This document shows positions 1 to 6,103 of a stretch of 7,470 nt of DNA, one piece after another; within the stretch, counting starts at the first letter, position 1, and every line of letters starts with the position of its first letter. The notes below the pieces were generated by a model. That model was not told the origin of the DNA and searched no databases. It saw only the letters and a program-made list of their open reading frames with translations. The stretch comes from Nitrospira sp. (lineage in GTDB: Bacteria; Nitrospirota; Nitrospiria; Nitrospirales; Nitrospiraceae). The position numbers and the translations under genes are program-made. The stretch lies in assembly GCA_015904075.1 (NCBI GenBank), contig JABMDH010000021.1:1-7470 (forward strand), given 5' to 3'.

Positions 1-33
1 TTCCAGTGGATTGTCGCCGAACATTCCCGCCAT
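1..33 (-). CDS. 5' end of an unidentified gene running off the left edge
   Basis: Only the first eleven codons are inside the window, reading MAGMFGDNPLE, so the product cannot be named. The start is well supported: an AAGGAGG Shine-Dalgarno sequence at 40-46 (minus strand) lies six bases before the ATG at 33. The 166-base gap to the end of the small exported protein gene at 200 contains no other gene and only a weak GCCGG/CCGGC inverted repeat near 126-145. The strong ribosome binding site suggests an independently well-translated gene, not a continuation of the upstream cassette. I have no basis for a function. Confidence 0.55.
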   Translation of the reverse strand, partial: MAGMFGDNPLE

Positions 34-199
34 GGTCGTCCTCCTTGGAGCTTACACGCTGGCATTCTCTGGCTTCACCATCTGCGCCCGTGCCCGATCG
101 TGTACCGTGCGATTGTCACGCGTAGCCGGCAGCTTTCGACCGGCGTGTCGCTCCGCGAACATTGTCTCCGGCTCAGAACCACACCCTCTCACACCCCGA

Positions 200-487
200 C
201 TATTTATTGCTCTTGTTCATGAGTGAATCCATCATCCCACCCACACCGCTGCTGGGTGATGCCAGCGTAGACAACTGATCTTTGGCCTGTTTGATCGATG
301 TCATGTTCTTTTGGAGGGCGTCCACATTCTTCTGCATCTCGATCAGCGACGTCCCAATCTGAGCCACCGAATCTTTGAGTCCAAACAGCCCCTGGGCCGA
401 GGCCACATGGAGGGACACTCCCCCAAGGCCGAATCCGAGCAAAAACGCAGGAATCGCGATAACACTTATCGAGCGCATGGCAGTCAT
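200..487 (-). CDS. Small exported coiled-coil protein, unknown function
   Basis: The 95-residue product is not a family I recognise. Residues 1-31 form a typical Sec signal peptide: a short basic start, a hydrophobic core around 8-26, and a probable signal peptidase cut after VASA. The mature part from about 38 to 75 has hydrophobic residues spaced 3-4-3-4 (V41, I44, L48, M51, V55, L58, M62, I65), which predicts one amphipathic helix or short coiled coil. The tail is rich in Gly, Ser, Met and Lys. I chose the ATG at 487 because AGGAGG lies five bases upstream (493-498); an upstream in-frame extension to 550 has no such support. It follows the cytochrome c gene on the same strand. A decayed second copy lies at 2412-2701. 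Location in the periplasm is inferred from the signal peptide. Confidence 0.7.
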   Translation of the reverse strand: MTAMRSISVIAIPAFLLGFGLGGVSLHVASAQGLFGLKDSVAQIGTSLIEMQKNVDALQKNMTSIKQAKDQLSTLASPSSGVGGMMDSLMNKSNK

Positions 488-518
488 GGAAGCCTCCTTA
501 GTAAAGATGGGTTCTCTC

Positions 519-572
519 TCACCACTCACAGCACCTGTCCAGCTGTTCACTCATGGAATAGTCCCAAGCCAT
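519..572 (-). CDS. Possible 17-codon leader or small protein ORF
   Basis: A short reading frame, MAWDYSMSEQLDRCCEW, begins at an ATG preceded seven bases upstream by AAGGAGGTG, one of the best ribosome binding sites in the window. It ends 31 bases before the start of the small exported protein gene, in a different frame. The duplicate copy keeps the first nine residues, MAWDYSMSE, although two of those codons changed at the third base (GCT/GCA, TCC/TCT). That is mild evidence of coding constraint. It could be a leader peptide coupled to the downstream gene, a true small protein, or chance. The two adjacent cysteines near the end are not kept in the other copy. Confidence 0.35.
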   Translation of the reverse strand: MAWDYSMSEQLDRCCEW

Positions 573-694
573 GACACGGCACCTCCTTGATAGACACAGG
601 GAGGGAATAGATCCGCCGTTTGTTTTTGGCGGGCGAGGCACTGATCCCTTGCAGCTCCGTGAAACGGGAGCGGGGCGTCGACTTGTAGGCTGCG

Positions 695-1099
695 CTAAAA
701 GATTCCGGCTTGCTTTTGGAGCCAGCGGACGTATTTCACGATCTGCTCGACGTCATCCGGTTTCACGGCGTCGATCTTCGGCATGTCGCCGAACTGCCAA
801 TGGTGCGATTTAACGCCGTTGGCGGCGGCGCGCTGGAAGGCGGCATCGCCATGATGATTGGGCTCATAGACTTTGTGCACGAGCGGCGGCCCTTGCTTGG
901 TTCCGACGCCTCCTGCCCCGTGACAGGCTGAGCAATTGGCGGTGAACTTCTGTTCTCCGTCGCGCAGCTCGGCTGGAGCCGGACTGGCCGCTCCTTGCGG
1001 CGGAGGCGGCTCGGTTTGGCTGCATGCCGGTGCGGCACTAAGCACCAGTGCGATGAAACTGACCCCAAGCATCCGTGGCATCTTCATAGTTGTGCTCAT
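695..1099 (-). CDS. Periplasmic monohaem cytochrome c, copy A
   Basis: The 134-residue product is a small class I cytochrome c. Residues 1-26 form a signal sequence ending in SAAPAC. Cleavage could be by signal peptidase I after APA, or Cys26 could be lipidated, but Pro at -2 makes the lipobox poor. A Pro/Ala-rich linker (about 27-44) leads into the haem domain. CSACH at 56-60 attaches haem covalently through two cysteines with His60 as axial ligand, and Met106 in GDMP is the likely distal ligand. The C-terminal helix, VEQIVKYVRWLQKQ, is typical of the family. The likely role is electron transfer in the periplasm; the partner is unknown. I chose the MSTTMK start because it is shared with copy B; no clear Shine-Dalgarno precedes it, and MKMPRM four codons later is an alternative. 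It is followed by the small exported protein gene. Confidence 0.9.
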   Translation of the reverse strand: MSTTMKMPRMLGVSFIALVLSAAPACSQTEPPPPQGAASPAPAELRDGEQKFTANCSACHGAGGVGTKQGPPLVHKVYEPNHHGDAAFQRAAANGVKSHHWQFGDMPKIDAVKPDDVEQIVKYVRWLQKQAGIF

Positions 1100-1114
1100 C
1101 TGGTTTGTCTGGTT

Positions 1115-1191
1115 GGTTTCGTTCATCCGGTTTCTGTTGTTTTTCTGGTTACTCTGGTTCAACAAGAGAAACCGAACAAACGAAAGAAACC
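1115..1191 (-). repeat. Long imperfect inverted repeat between truncated queC and cytochrome copy A
   Basis: GGTTTC (1115-1120) pairs with GAAACC (1186-1191), CGGTTTC (1128-1134) with GAAACCG (1168-1174), and GTTG with CAAC (1160-1163), giving an interrupted stem of about 18 pairs. The left arm and loop also carry repeated CTGGTT/TCTGGTTTG words. No U-tract follows in the direction of the cytochrome gene, so a simple intrinsic terminator is not shown. It may act as an RNA processing or stability element, or be a remnant of a dispersed intergenic repeat. Confidence 0.5.
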
Positions 1192-1202
1192 CTTTCGCCT
1201 TT

Positions 1203-1673
1203 TCACGATACCGCATACGGGATCGGATCCTCAACTCCCGCGTCGGCAAATCCCTGTTTGCGAATGAGGCAGCTGTCGCACAGCCCGCAGGCCACGGCTC
1301 CGACTGGATCATAACAACTGTGTGTCAGGTGAATCGGTGCGTTCAGCGTCATACCGAGGCGAATGATATCCGCTTTGGTCATCGACAACAGCGGCGTACG
1401 CACCTCGATCCGTCTTCCCTCGGCGCCTGCTTTCGTCCCGGCCTGCACCACGGCCTCGAATGCCCGAAGAAACTCATCGCGACAATCGGGATACCCCGAA
1501 TAGTCCACCACGTTTGCGCCGAAATAGATCACCGAGGCCCCCAGCACTTCCGCATGGGCTGCAGCGAGCGACAGAAAGATTAAATTTCTTCCCGGCACAT
1601 AGGTAATGGGGATGCCCTGACCACGGTCTTGTTCGGTGCGATTTTTTGGAACGGGGAGATCATCTGTCAGCGC
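1203..1673 (-). pseudogene. queC: 5'-truncated queC (7-cyano-7-deazaguanine synthase), copy A
   Basis: This is the 3' two thirds of a queC gene, matching intact queC from about residue 83 (ALTDDLPVPKNR) to the last residue. It keeps TYVPGRN, the GYPDCR segment and the zinc-binding cysteines HSCYDP, CGLCDSC. It lacks the N-terminal part with the SGGLDST ATP pyrophosphatase loop, so it cannot carry out the ATP-dependent conversion of carboxydeazaguanine to preQ0. The 5' break is sharp: 18 unrelated bases separate it from the TGA that ends the HlyD fragment, and that TGA is in the same reading frame. No ATG lies near the break; the first plausible start is a GTG at 1598, deep inside. The remaining frame has no stop or frameshift, and it differs from copy B by only a few residues (for example S/P, D/T, M/L, A/T). 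Confidence 0.85.
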
Positions 1674-1691
1674 GACATTCTCACCGTCTGA

Positions 1692-2198
1692 TCACCGCTC
1701 CCTGAGGCTTTCTTTGACGGACTTAAGCAGCGGGCTCAAGAGATACTCGATCACGCGGCGCTGGCCGGTCTTAATCTCTACCGTGACGGCCATGCCGGAC
1801 GTCAGATGGACCTGCTTCCCCTCGACCTGGATGGTCCCTCGATCCATGCTAACCCGCGTGGGATACACCAATCCCACTTTTTCGATTGGCGCCGCGTCGC
1901 CGGACACAGTCAAAACCCGGCCTGGAATGGTTCCATACAGGGTGAACGGGAAGGCTTCGACTTTGATTTCAACCGGTTGCCCCTCGCTCACAAACCCGAC
2001 ATCTTTGTTTTCGACCTGCGCTTCCACCTCGACCGGATGCTCCTGCGGCACGACGATAAGAAGCGGTTGGGCCGGTGTCACCACACCGCCGACCGTATGC
2101 ACGGCCAGCTGTTGCACTACCCCGTCAATCGGCGTCGTCAGCCGCTGCAAGTCGGCCTTTTGGCCGGCCTTCGTCACGTCCTGTGCGGCAGCCGGTTG
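1692..2198 (-). pseudogene. C-terminal fragment of an HlyD-family type I secretion membrane fusion protein
   Basis: About 165 codons remain. The fragment starts in the end of the alpha-helical hairpin (AAAQDVTKAGQKADLQ), then has the second lipoyl half (TPIDGVVQQLAVHTVGGVV), then the beta-barrel and C-terminal domain (GLVYPTRVSMDR, SGMAVTVEIKTGQRRVIEYLLSPL). It ends at what looks like the native HlyD C-terminus. Full-length adaptors have roughly 400-480 residues with a membrane anchor near the N-terminus; that anchor, the first lipoyl half and most of the hairpin are missing. The frame is closed by a TAG about three codons upstream of the recognisable part, and the only internal start is a GTG at 2177 with no good ribosome binding site. 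No ABC exporter gene is nearby. I read it as a translocated gene remnant wedged between the two duplicate copies. Confidence 0.85.
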
Positions 2199-2262
2199 GA
2201 ACTATGTCAGCGGAGAGCGGCACAGAGGCAGAATCGTTTAAGGAATAGTCCGAAGGACGAGC

Positions 2263-2368
2263 ACTCCACCATGAACAGGCTGCACAGAATCCGAACATGA
2301 TGGAGTCTCCGTGCAGTCCTTCCGGGTTGGAGAGGCCCCGGTTGGCCGATCGCCGCGAGGCCAACCGG
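2263..2368. repeat. Two inverted repeats in the spacer between the duplicate copies
   Basis: The spacer at about 2199-2377 has no supportable gene. It contains a perfect 10-bp stem, CCGGTTGGCC (2338-2347) with GGCCAACCGG (2359-2368), around an 11-base GC-rich loop. It also contains ACTCCACCATG (2263-2273) with CATGATGGAGT (2296-2306), 10 of 11 paired around a 22-base loop. Neither has a following T-run on either strand, so intrinsic termination is not shown. They sit beside the abrupt start of copy B homology at 2378 and could mark the end of a mobile or repeated element, but I recognise none. Confidence 0.5.
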
Positions 2369-2411
2369 AACCGTTTATCTCCGGCTCAGAACCACACTTT
2401 TCAAACCCCGA

Positions 2412-2701
2412 CTATTGTTTCCCCTTATTCATATGTGAATCCATCATCCCACTCATACTGCCGCTTGGCGATAAAGACAGGGACGACAACTGATCTGTTG
2501 CCTTCTTGATCGCTGCCATATTCTTTTGGAGCGCATCCACATTCTTCTGCGTCTCGATCAGCGAAGTCCCAATCTAAGCCACCGAATCTTTGGTCCCGAA
2601 GAGCCCCTGGGCCGAAGCCACATGGAGGGACAGGCCCCCGAAACCGAATCCGAGCAAAATGCAGGAACCGCAATGATGCTGAACGAGCGCATAGTCGTCA
2701 T
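2412..2701 (-). pseudogene. Decayed second copy of the small exported coiled-coil protein gene
   Basis: The sequence aligns end to end with the intact gene at 200-487, from ATGACGACTATGCGC to a TAG at the matching place. It is broken in two ways. One base is missing in the A-run near 2656-2660, which shifts the frame inside the signal peptide. CAG of the intact gene has become TAG at 2574-2576, in the segment VA(Q)IGTS. A 3-base insertion near 2460-2485 keeps frame. The strong AGGAGG site in front of copy A is also gone, lost with the flanking deletion. It cannot make the intact protein; the two lesions and the missing ribosome binding site suggest established, not fresh, inactivation. Confidence 0.85.
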
Positions 2702-2736
2702 AATCGCAGTTCACTCATAGAATAGTCCCATGCCAT
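2698..2736 (-). CDS. Copy B counterpart of the short MAWDYSMSE ORF
   Basis: This 12-codon frame, MAWDYSMSELRL, shares its first nine residues with the ORF at 519-572. Here the flanking deletion has changed the tail, and its TGA overlaps the ATG of the decayed gene that follows. The upstream Shine-Dalgarno is weaker (GAGG, about 11 bases before the ATG). Without the copy A match I would not list it. Confidence 0.2.
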   Translation of the reverse strand: MAWDYSMSELRL

Positions 2737-2858
2737 GAGACGGCACATCCTCGATAGACAGAGGGAGGGTATGGATAGGCTTGTTTGTTGTGAGCGAGCA
2801 CGGCACTACACTCTTGCAGTACCGTGACACGGCAGCGGGGCGTAGACTGGGCTGCTGG

Positions 2859-3263
2859 CTAAAAGATCCCGGCTTGCTTTTGGAGCCAGCGGACGTATTT
2901 CACGATCTGCTCGACGTCATCCGGTTTCACGGCATCGATCTTCGGCATATCGCCGAACTGCCAATGGTGCGATTTCACGCCGTTGGCGGCAGCGCGCAGA
3001 AAAGCGACATCGCCATGATGATTGGGCTCGTAGATTTTGTGGACGAGCGGCGGACCTTGTTTGGTTCCGACGCCTCCGGCACCGTGACAGGCTGAGCAAT
3101 TGGCGGTGAACTTCTGTTCGCCATCTCGCAGCTCGGCCGGAGCCGGACTGGCTGCTCCTTGTGGCGGAGGCGGCTCACTTTGGCTGCAGGCCGGCGCGGC
3201 GCTGAGGAGGAGCGCGAGGAAACCGATTCCAAATATCTGCGGTATCTTCATAGTGGTGCTCAT
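2859..3263 (-). CDS. Periplasmic monohaem cytochrome c, copy B
   Basis: The 134-residue product has the same length as copy A and about 90 percent identity by eye. CSACH at 56-60 binds haem and Met106 (GDMP) is the likely second axial ligand. Of about twelve differences, eight lie in the signal sequence (residues 7-19); the part after the signal differs at only four places (T29S, V77I, A86V, Q89L). Most base differences in the haem domain are at third codon positions, which points to selection on both copies. The start was chosen at MSTTMK by conservation with copy A; the upstream extension MNHMNEPHH is not shared and no Shine-Dalgarno decides the point. It lies downstream of intact queC, 104 bases away, and its probable role is periplasmic electron transfer. 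Confidence 0.9.
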   Translation of the reverse strand: MSTTMKIPQIFGIGFLALLLSAAPACSQSEPPPPQGAASPAPAELRDGEQKFTANCSACHGAGGVGTKQGPPLVHKIYEPNHHGDVAFLRAAANGVKSHHWQFGDMPKIDAVKPDDVEQIVKYVRWLQKQAGIF

Positions 3264-3299
3264 GTGATGTGGTTCATTCATATGGTTCATCTAGTCTCT

Positions 3300-3346
3300 C
3301 GTGTTTGTCCGGTTGCGCTGGTTCAACAAGAAAACCCAAACACACG
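3300..3346 (-). repeat. Inverted repeat between queC and cytochrome copy B
   Basis: GTGTTTG (3301-3307) can pair with CAAACAC (3337-3343), with a possible CG extension to 3346, around a loop that itself holds GTTG/CAAC. It is the positional equivalent of the larger hairpin at 1115-1191, but the two differ more than the flanking genes do. No T-run follows on the minus strand. Confidence 0.4.
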
Positions 3347-3367
3347 AAAGAAACCCTTTCGCATCAT

Positions 3368-4084
3368 TTACGATACCGCATATGGGATCGGATCCTCAAC
3401 TCCCGCGTCGGCAAATCCCTGTTTGCGAATCAGACAGCTATCGCACAGACCGCAGGCCACGGTCCCAACCGGGTCGTAGCAACTGTGTGTCAGGTGAATC
3501 GGCGCGTTCAGGGTCATGCCGAGGCGAATAATATCCGCTTTGGTCAGCGACAGCAGCGGCGTACGCACCTCAATTCGTCTTCCTTCGGCACCGGCTTTCG
3601 TCCCGGCCTGCACCACGGCCTCAAATGCCCGAAGAAACTCGGTGCGGCAGTCAGGATAGCCCGAATAGTCCACTACGTTGGCGCCGAAATAGATTACCGG
3701 AGCCCCTAGCACTTCCGCATGGGCTGCGGCGAGCGACAGAAAGATTAAATTTCTTCCCGGCACATACGTAACGGGGATGCCCTGACCACGGTCTTGTTCA
3801 GTGCGATTTTTTGGAACGGGGAGATCATCCGTCAGCGCCGACCCGCCGATTGCCCGCAAGTCGACCTCGATCACGAGATGCTGCTGCGCTCCCAAAGCCG
3901 CCGCGACCTGACCGGCTCGTTCGATCTCTATGGCGTGCCGCTGCCGATAGGCCAGGGTCAACAGATAGATCTCATACCCGTCTCGCTGTGCCACTGCCGC
4001 CGTCACGGTGGAATCCAGCCCGCCGCTGGCAAGGATGACCGCCCGTTGACGTCTGCGCTCGTTCACAACAGCGATCTGCCTCAT
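3368..4084 (-). CDS. queC: 7-cyano-7-deazaguanine synthase QueC
   Basis: QueC is a cytoplasmic enzyme that converts 7-carboxy-7-deazaguanine, ammonia and ATP into preQ0, the precursor of queuosine in tRNA. The 238-residue product has the usual length. SGGLDST at 20-26 is the ATP pyrophosphatase loop. TYVPGRN at 106-112 and GANVVDYSGYPDCR at 134-147 are family signatures. Cys202, Cys211, Cys214 and Cys217 (HSCYDP, CGLCDSC) form the zinc site. I chose the ATG at 4084 (MRQIAVV); no strong Shine-Dalgarno precedes it. A GTG at 4066 is an alternative, with GAGG rather far (12 bases) upstream. An open frame continues to 4264 but overlaps the end of the DksA-like gene and looks non-coding. The preceding gene ends 113 bases away. 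No queD, queE or queF is in the window. Confidence 0.95.
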   Translation of the reverse strand: MRQIAVVNERRRQRAVILASGGLDSTVTAAVAQRDGYEIYLLTLAYRQRHAIEIERAGQVAAALGAQQHLVIEVDLRAIGGSALTDDLPVPKNRTEQDRGQGIPVTYVPGRNLIFLSLAAAHAEVLGAPVIYFGANVVDYSGYPDCRTEFLRAFEAVVQAGTKAGAEGRRIEVRTPLLSLTKADIIRLGMTLNAPIHLTHSCYDPVGTVACGLCDSCLIRKQGFADAGVEDPIPYAVS

Positions 4085-4197
4085 GTTCCATGCCGAAACC
4101 GCGTGAGGACATCCCTCACGCCCGGCACGACAGCCTGGAACCATGTGTTGATGAAGTGGTGCGCGGCTGAGCGCCGCACTGCCGGAACGGCTGATGA

Positions 4198-4791
4198 TTA
4201 ATCGCGATCTTCTTCTCGCTCGATTTTTTCCAACAACTCTTCGCGCGACTGGCACTCGACGCACAGCTTGGCAAATGGCACGACTTGCAGCCGTTTTTCA
4301 CTGACTTCGATCCCGCAGTTGGCACAAATCCCATAGGTGCCTTCGTGCAAACGGGTGATCGCCTCATCAATGGACTGCCGGCGACGGTTGCGCATCTCCA
4401 TCAACGAGATGCCGAGCTCCCGCTCCAGATCCATCAAGGCTTGGTCGCCGACGTCGCGCGCCGACTCTAATCGCCGCTGCTGATCCTCCGTCAGTGACTG
4501 TCCTAAGCTCTCTTCGATTTCTTTAATAATCGCCTGCCGCTTCTCCAGCAGCATCTTATGCAGTATTTCCTGACGCCGCTCCCGGGCTTCCCGCTCCTTG
4601 GCCGTTTCCTTGGGACGAAGGTTCGTTTCCGTGACGACCACCGCCGGAGCTGGTTTCACGACAGCGGCCGCAACCGCCGATTTCACCGCTACTACAGCGG
4701 CTGCCGGTTTCGACTTTCCCTGAGCAGACCGAACTGACTTGGGCTTTGACTTGGCTACCGGCTTTTTCTTGGCTTGTATTTTCGTGGCCAT
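4198..4791 (-). CDS. DksA/TraR-family zinc-finger transcriptional regulator
   Basis: The 197-residue product has a lysine/alanine/valine-rich low-complexity N-terminal arm (about 1-60), then a long charged helical region (about 65-145) matching the DksA coiled coil. It ends with a C4 zinc finger, CANC then CVEC, 17 residues between the pairs as in DksA. The downstream RLHEGTYGICANCG and RLQVVPFAKLCVEC are family signatures. Proteins of this type bind in the RNA polymerase secondary channel and alter promoter choice, often with ppGpp. The basic N-terminal extension is longer than in E. coli DksA and resembles the arms seen in many non-proteobacterial members. The ATG at 4791 was chosen because GGGAG lies about four bases upstream; an open extension to 4842 runs through a hairpin and is unlikely. 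queC follows after 113 bases. Confidence 0.9.
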   Translation of the reverse strand: MATKIQAKKKPVAKSKPKSVRSAQGKSKPAAAVVAVKSAVAAAVVKPAPAVVVTETNLRPKETAKEREARERRQEILHKMLLEKRQAIIKEIEESLGQSLTEDQQRRLESARDVGDQALMDLERELGISLMEMRNRRRQSIDEAITRLHEGTYGICANCGIEVSEKRLQVVPFAKLCVECQSREELLEKIEREEDRD

Positions 4792-4820
4792 GACGCTCCC
4801 ACTCATTCCTGAGACGTTAG

Positions 4821-4844
4821 AGATGCCGAAAAAGCTCGGCATCT
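4821..4844 (-). terminator. Hairpin between the sigma-Apt frame and the DksA-like gene, possible terminator
   Basis: AGATGCCGA (4821-4829) and TCGGCATCT (4836-4844) form a perfect 9-bp stem with a 6-base loop. It lies 56 bases past the stop of the sigma-Apt frame and 29 bases before the DksA-like start. The minus-strand sequence after it is TCT-rich at best, with no true U-run, so it may be a weak terminator or a 5' leader structure of the DksA-like mRNA. Confidence 0.45.
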
Positions 4845-4899
4845 ATATCACGGCACTTCGTCTTTGACAAGAGGATGTGGTGCGACCCTTGGAGGACCG

Positions 4900-6051
4900 C
4901 TACGGATAGATGATGGTCGAATGGACGTCGTACCCGGCGAGTTTGCTGCGCCCGTTCAGGCCCTTGAGCTCGACGAGAAAATCGAGTCCGACGATTTCTC
5001 CACCGAGCTGACGGACCAGATTCACCGTCGCTTCAGCCGTTCCTCCCGTGGCAAGGAGATCATCCACGATAAGCACGCGTTCCCCCATGCCGATCGCATC
5101 CCTGTGGATCGCCAGAGAGTTCGCGCCATACTCGAGGCTGTATTTCACTTCGTAGCAATCGGCCGGAAGCTTCCCCGGTTTGCGGACCGGAACAAACCCG
5201 GCGCCGAGACGCGCCGCCAGGATTCCCGCAAAGATGAACCCGCGAGACTCAATACCCACCACTTTCGCCACACCACGTTCCTGATACCGGCTCGCCAATT
5301 CATCCGCCAGGCTCCGCATCGCAGCGGCATGATCGGCGGTCTCGTCGGGAGACAGTCCGATCGGGTCTTCGATCACGTCGCGAAGGAACGTATCGGACTG
5401 ATCGTTGATCGGACTATCGAGCGAACAGGTCGTACGAACCAACTGCTTCAGATCGAGCACTTCCTCTTCGGAGGTTTTCATTTTGACGGCGACTTCTTGC
5501 GCCCTCGGTTCACGGCCCAGCTCCTGCACCAGCTGCTCGACCTTACCGAGATAGCGGTTCAACCGCTCGACGACATGGACCGGCAGACGCACAAGCTTCC
5601 CTTGATTGATGATGGCCCGTTCAATGTACTGCCGGATCCACCACGAGGCGTAGGTACTGAACCGGAAACCGCGTTTGTAATTGAATTTTTCGACGGCCTT
5701 GATGAGGCCCAAATTGCCTTCTTCGACGATGTCGGAAAAGGGAAACCCCCGATGCATATAGCGTTTCCCGATACTGATGACGAGACGCAAGTTGGACTCG
5801 ATCATTTGCTGGCGCGCCTGTTCGTCACCGGCCATAACCAGCTTACCAAGATGCTGCTCCTGCTTGAACGTCAAGAGGGTCGACCGGCGAACCTCCCGCA
5901 GATAACTCTTGAGCGTATCGAGTCCCTCGGATCGTCCGGATTCTTTTTCCGGCCGATCGACAACACTCGTCGATTCCGCGTCATCCGCGTCGTCGACGGT
6001 CTGCTGTCGAGAGTCACTCACCGCAAGATGCCCGCCGCGTAGTCGGCTCAT
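4900..6051 (-). CDS. Fusion frame: RpoS/RpoD-type sigma factor lacking region 4, joined to N-terminally truncated adenine phosphoribosyltransferase
   Basis: One unbroken 383-codon frame holds parts of two unrelated proteins. Residues 1-43 are an acidic arm. Residues 44-240 match group 1/2 sigma-70 factors: region 1.2 ([10 protein letters not shown]), region 2 with [31 protein letters not shown] and [11 protein letters not shown] (2.3-2.4, promoter melting and -10 recognition), and region 3 (GRIEP-like [10 protein letters not shown], up to [14 protein letters not shown]). Region 4, which reads the -35 element, is absent. From about residue 241 the sequence is adenine phosphoribosyltransferase: [28 protein letters not shown], and the PRPP motif [13 protein letters not shown] (327-339), through a normal C-terminus. 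About 35 N-terminal Apt residues (the PGI-FKDIT hood segment that contacts adenine) are missing. The start ATG at 6051 has GGGAG nine bases upstream. Met245 is the only nearby internal start for Apt and has no ribosome binding site. Whether either half works is unknown. Confidence 0.85.
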   Translation of the reverse strand: MSRLRGGHLAVSDSRQQTVDDADDAESTSVVDRPEKESGRSEGLDTLKSYLREVRRSTLLTFKQEQHLGKLVMAGDEQARQQMIESNLRLVISIGKRYMHRGFPFSDIVEEGNLGLIKAVEKFNYKRGFRFSTYASWWIRQYIERAIINQGKLVRLPVHVVERLNRYLGKVEQLVQELGREPRAQEVAVKMKTSEEEVLDLKQLVRTTCSLDSPINDQSDTFLRDVIEDPIGLSPDETADHAAAMRSLADELASRYQERGVAKVVGIESRGFIFAGILAARLGAGFVPVRKPGKLPADCYEVKYSLEYGANSLAIHRDAIGMGERVLIVDDLLATGGTAEATVNLVRQLGGEIVGLDFLVELKGLNGRSKLAGYDVHSTIIYP

Positions 6052-6103
6052 ACGAAATCGCTCCCTGCTTCCTCTAGTCCTGCCTCACACATGTCGGGCA
6101 GCG

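Larger units (their letters stand above)
165..1673 (-). repeat. Copy A of a diverged direct duplication (small exported protein, cytochrome c, truncated queC)
   Basis: This segment matches 2378-3838 in the same orientation over nearly its whole length. The match runs through the small exported protein gene, the spacer, the cytochrome gene, the hairpin spacer and queC. Similarity starts abruptly at TCTCCGGCTCAGAACCACA (165 and 2378) and ends abruptly inside queC at GTCAGCGC (1673 and 3838). The copies differ by many scattered substitutions and several indels, so the duplication is not very recent. Boundaries were set by eye. Confidence 0.9.
2378..3838 (-). repeat. Copy B of the diverged direct duplication (decayed small exported protein, cytochrome c, queC 3' part)
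   Basis: This is the partner of 165-1673, in the same orientation. Beyond 3838 the queC gene simply continues, while copy A switches to unrelated sequence, so copy B carries the ancestral queC arrangement. Copy B lacks roughly 55 bases present in copy A just upstream of the small exported protein gene, including its ribosome binding site. Confidence 0.9.

Noticed and set aside
613..638. CCGCC/GGCGG hairpin downstream of cytochrome copy A as a terminator
   Set aside because: The stem is short, the T-rich stretch is in the loop, and the equivalent place in copy B does not keep it.
936..1583. 215-codon plus-strand frame, and a similar one at 3269-3709
   Set aside because: Both are shadows of the cytochrome and queC genes. 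They appear in both duplicate copies only because the underlying genes are duplicated.
1636..2241. 201-codon plus-strand frame over the HlyD fragment
   Set aside because: The minus-strand reading gives an unmistakable HlyD C-terminal domain; the plus-strand product is low-complexity Ser/Thr/Arg-rich shadow sequence.
1692..2377. Insertion sequence or transposon carrying the HlyD fragment
   Set aside because: There is no transposase frame and no matching terminal inverted repeats or target duplications at the two edges; the inverted repeats near 2263-2368 are internal to the spacer.
2425..2673. 82-codon minus-strand frame within copy B
   Set aside because: It is an out-of-frame reading across the decayed small exported protein gene. 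Alignment to the intact copy shows that the real frame has a stop and a frameshift.
4163..4177. GCGGC/GCCGC hairpin between the DksA-like gene and queC
   Set aside because: The stem is only five bases long with no following T-run; this is expected by chance in GC-rich sequence.
4864..6042. 392-codon open frame on the plus strand
   Set aside because: It lies exactly antisense to the sigma-Apt frame, whose minus-strand translation has clear family motifs. The plus-strand translation has none. Long antisense frames are common opposite GC-rich genes.
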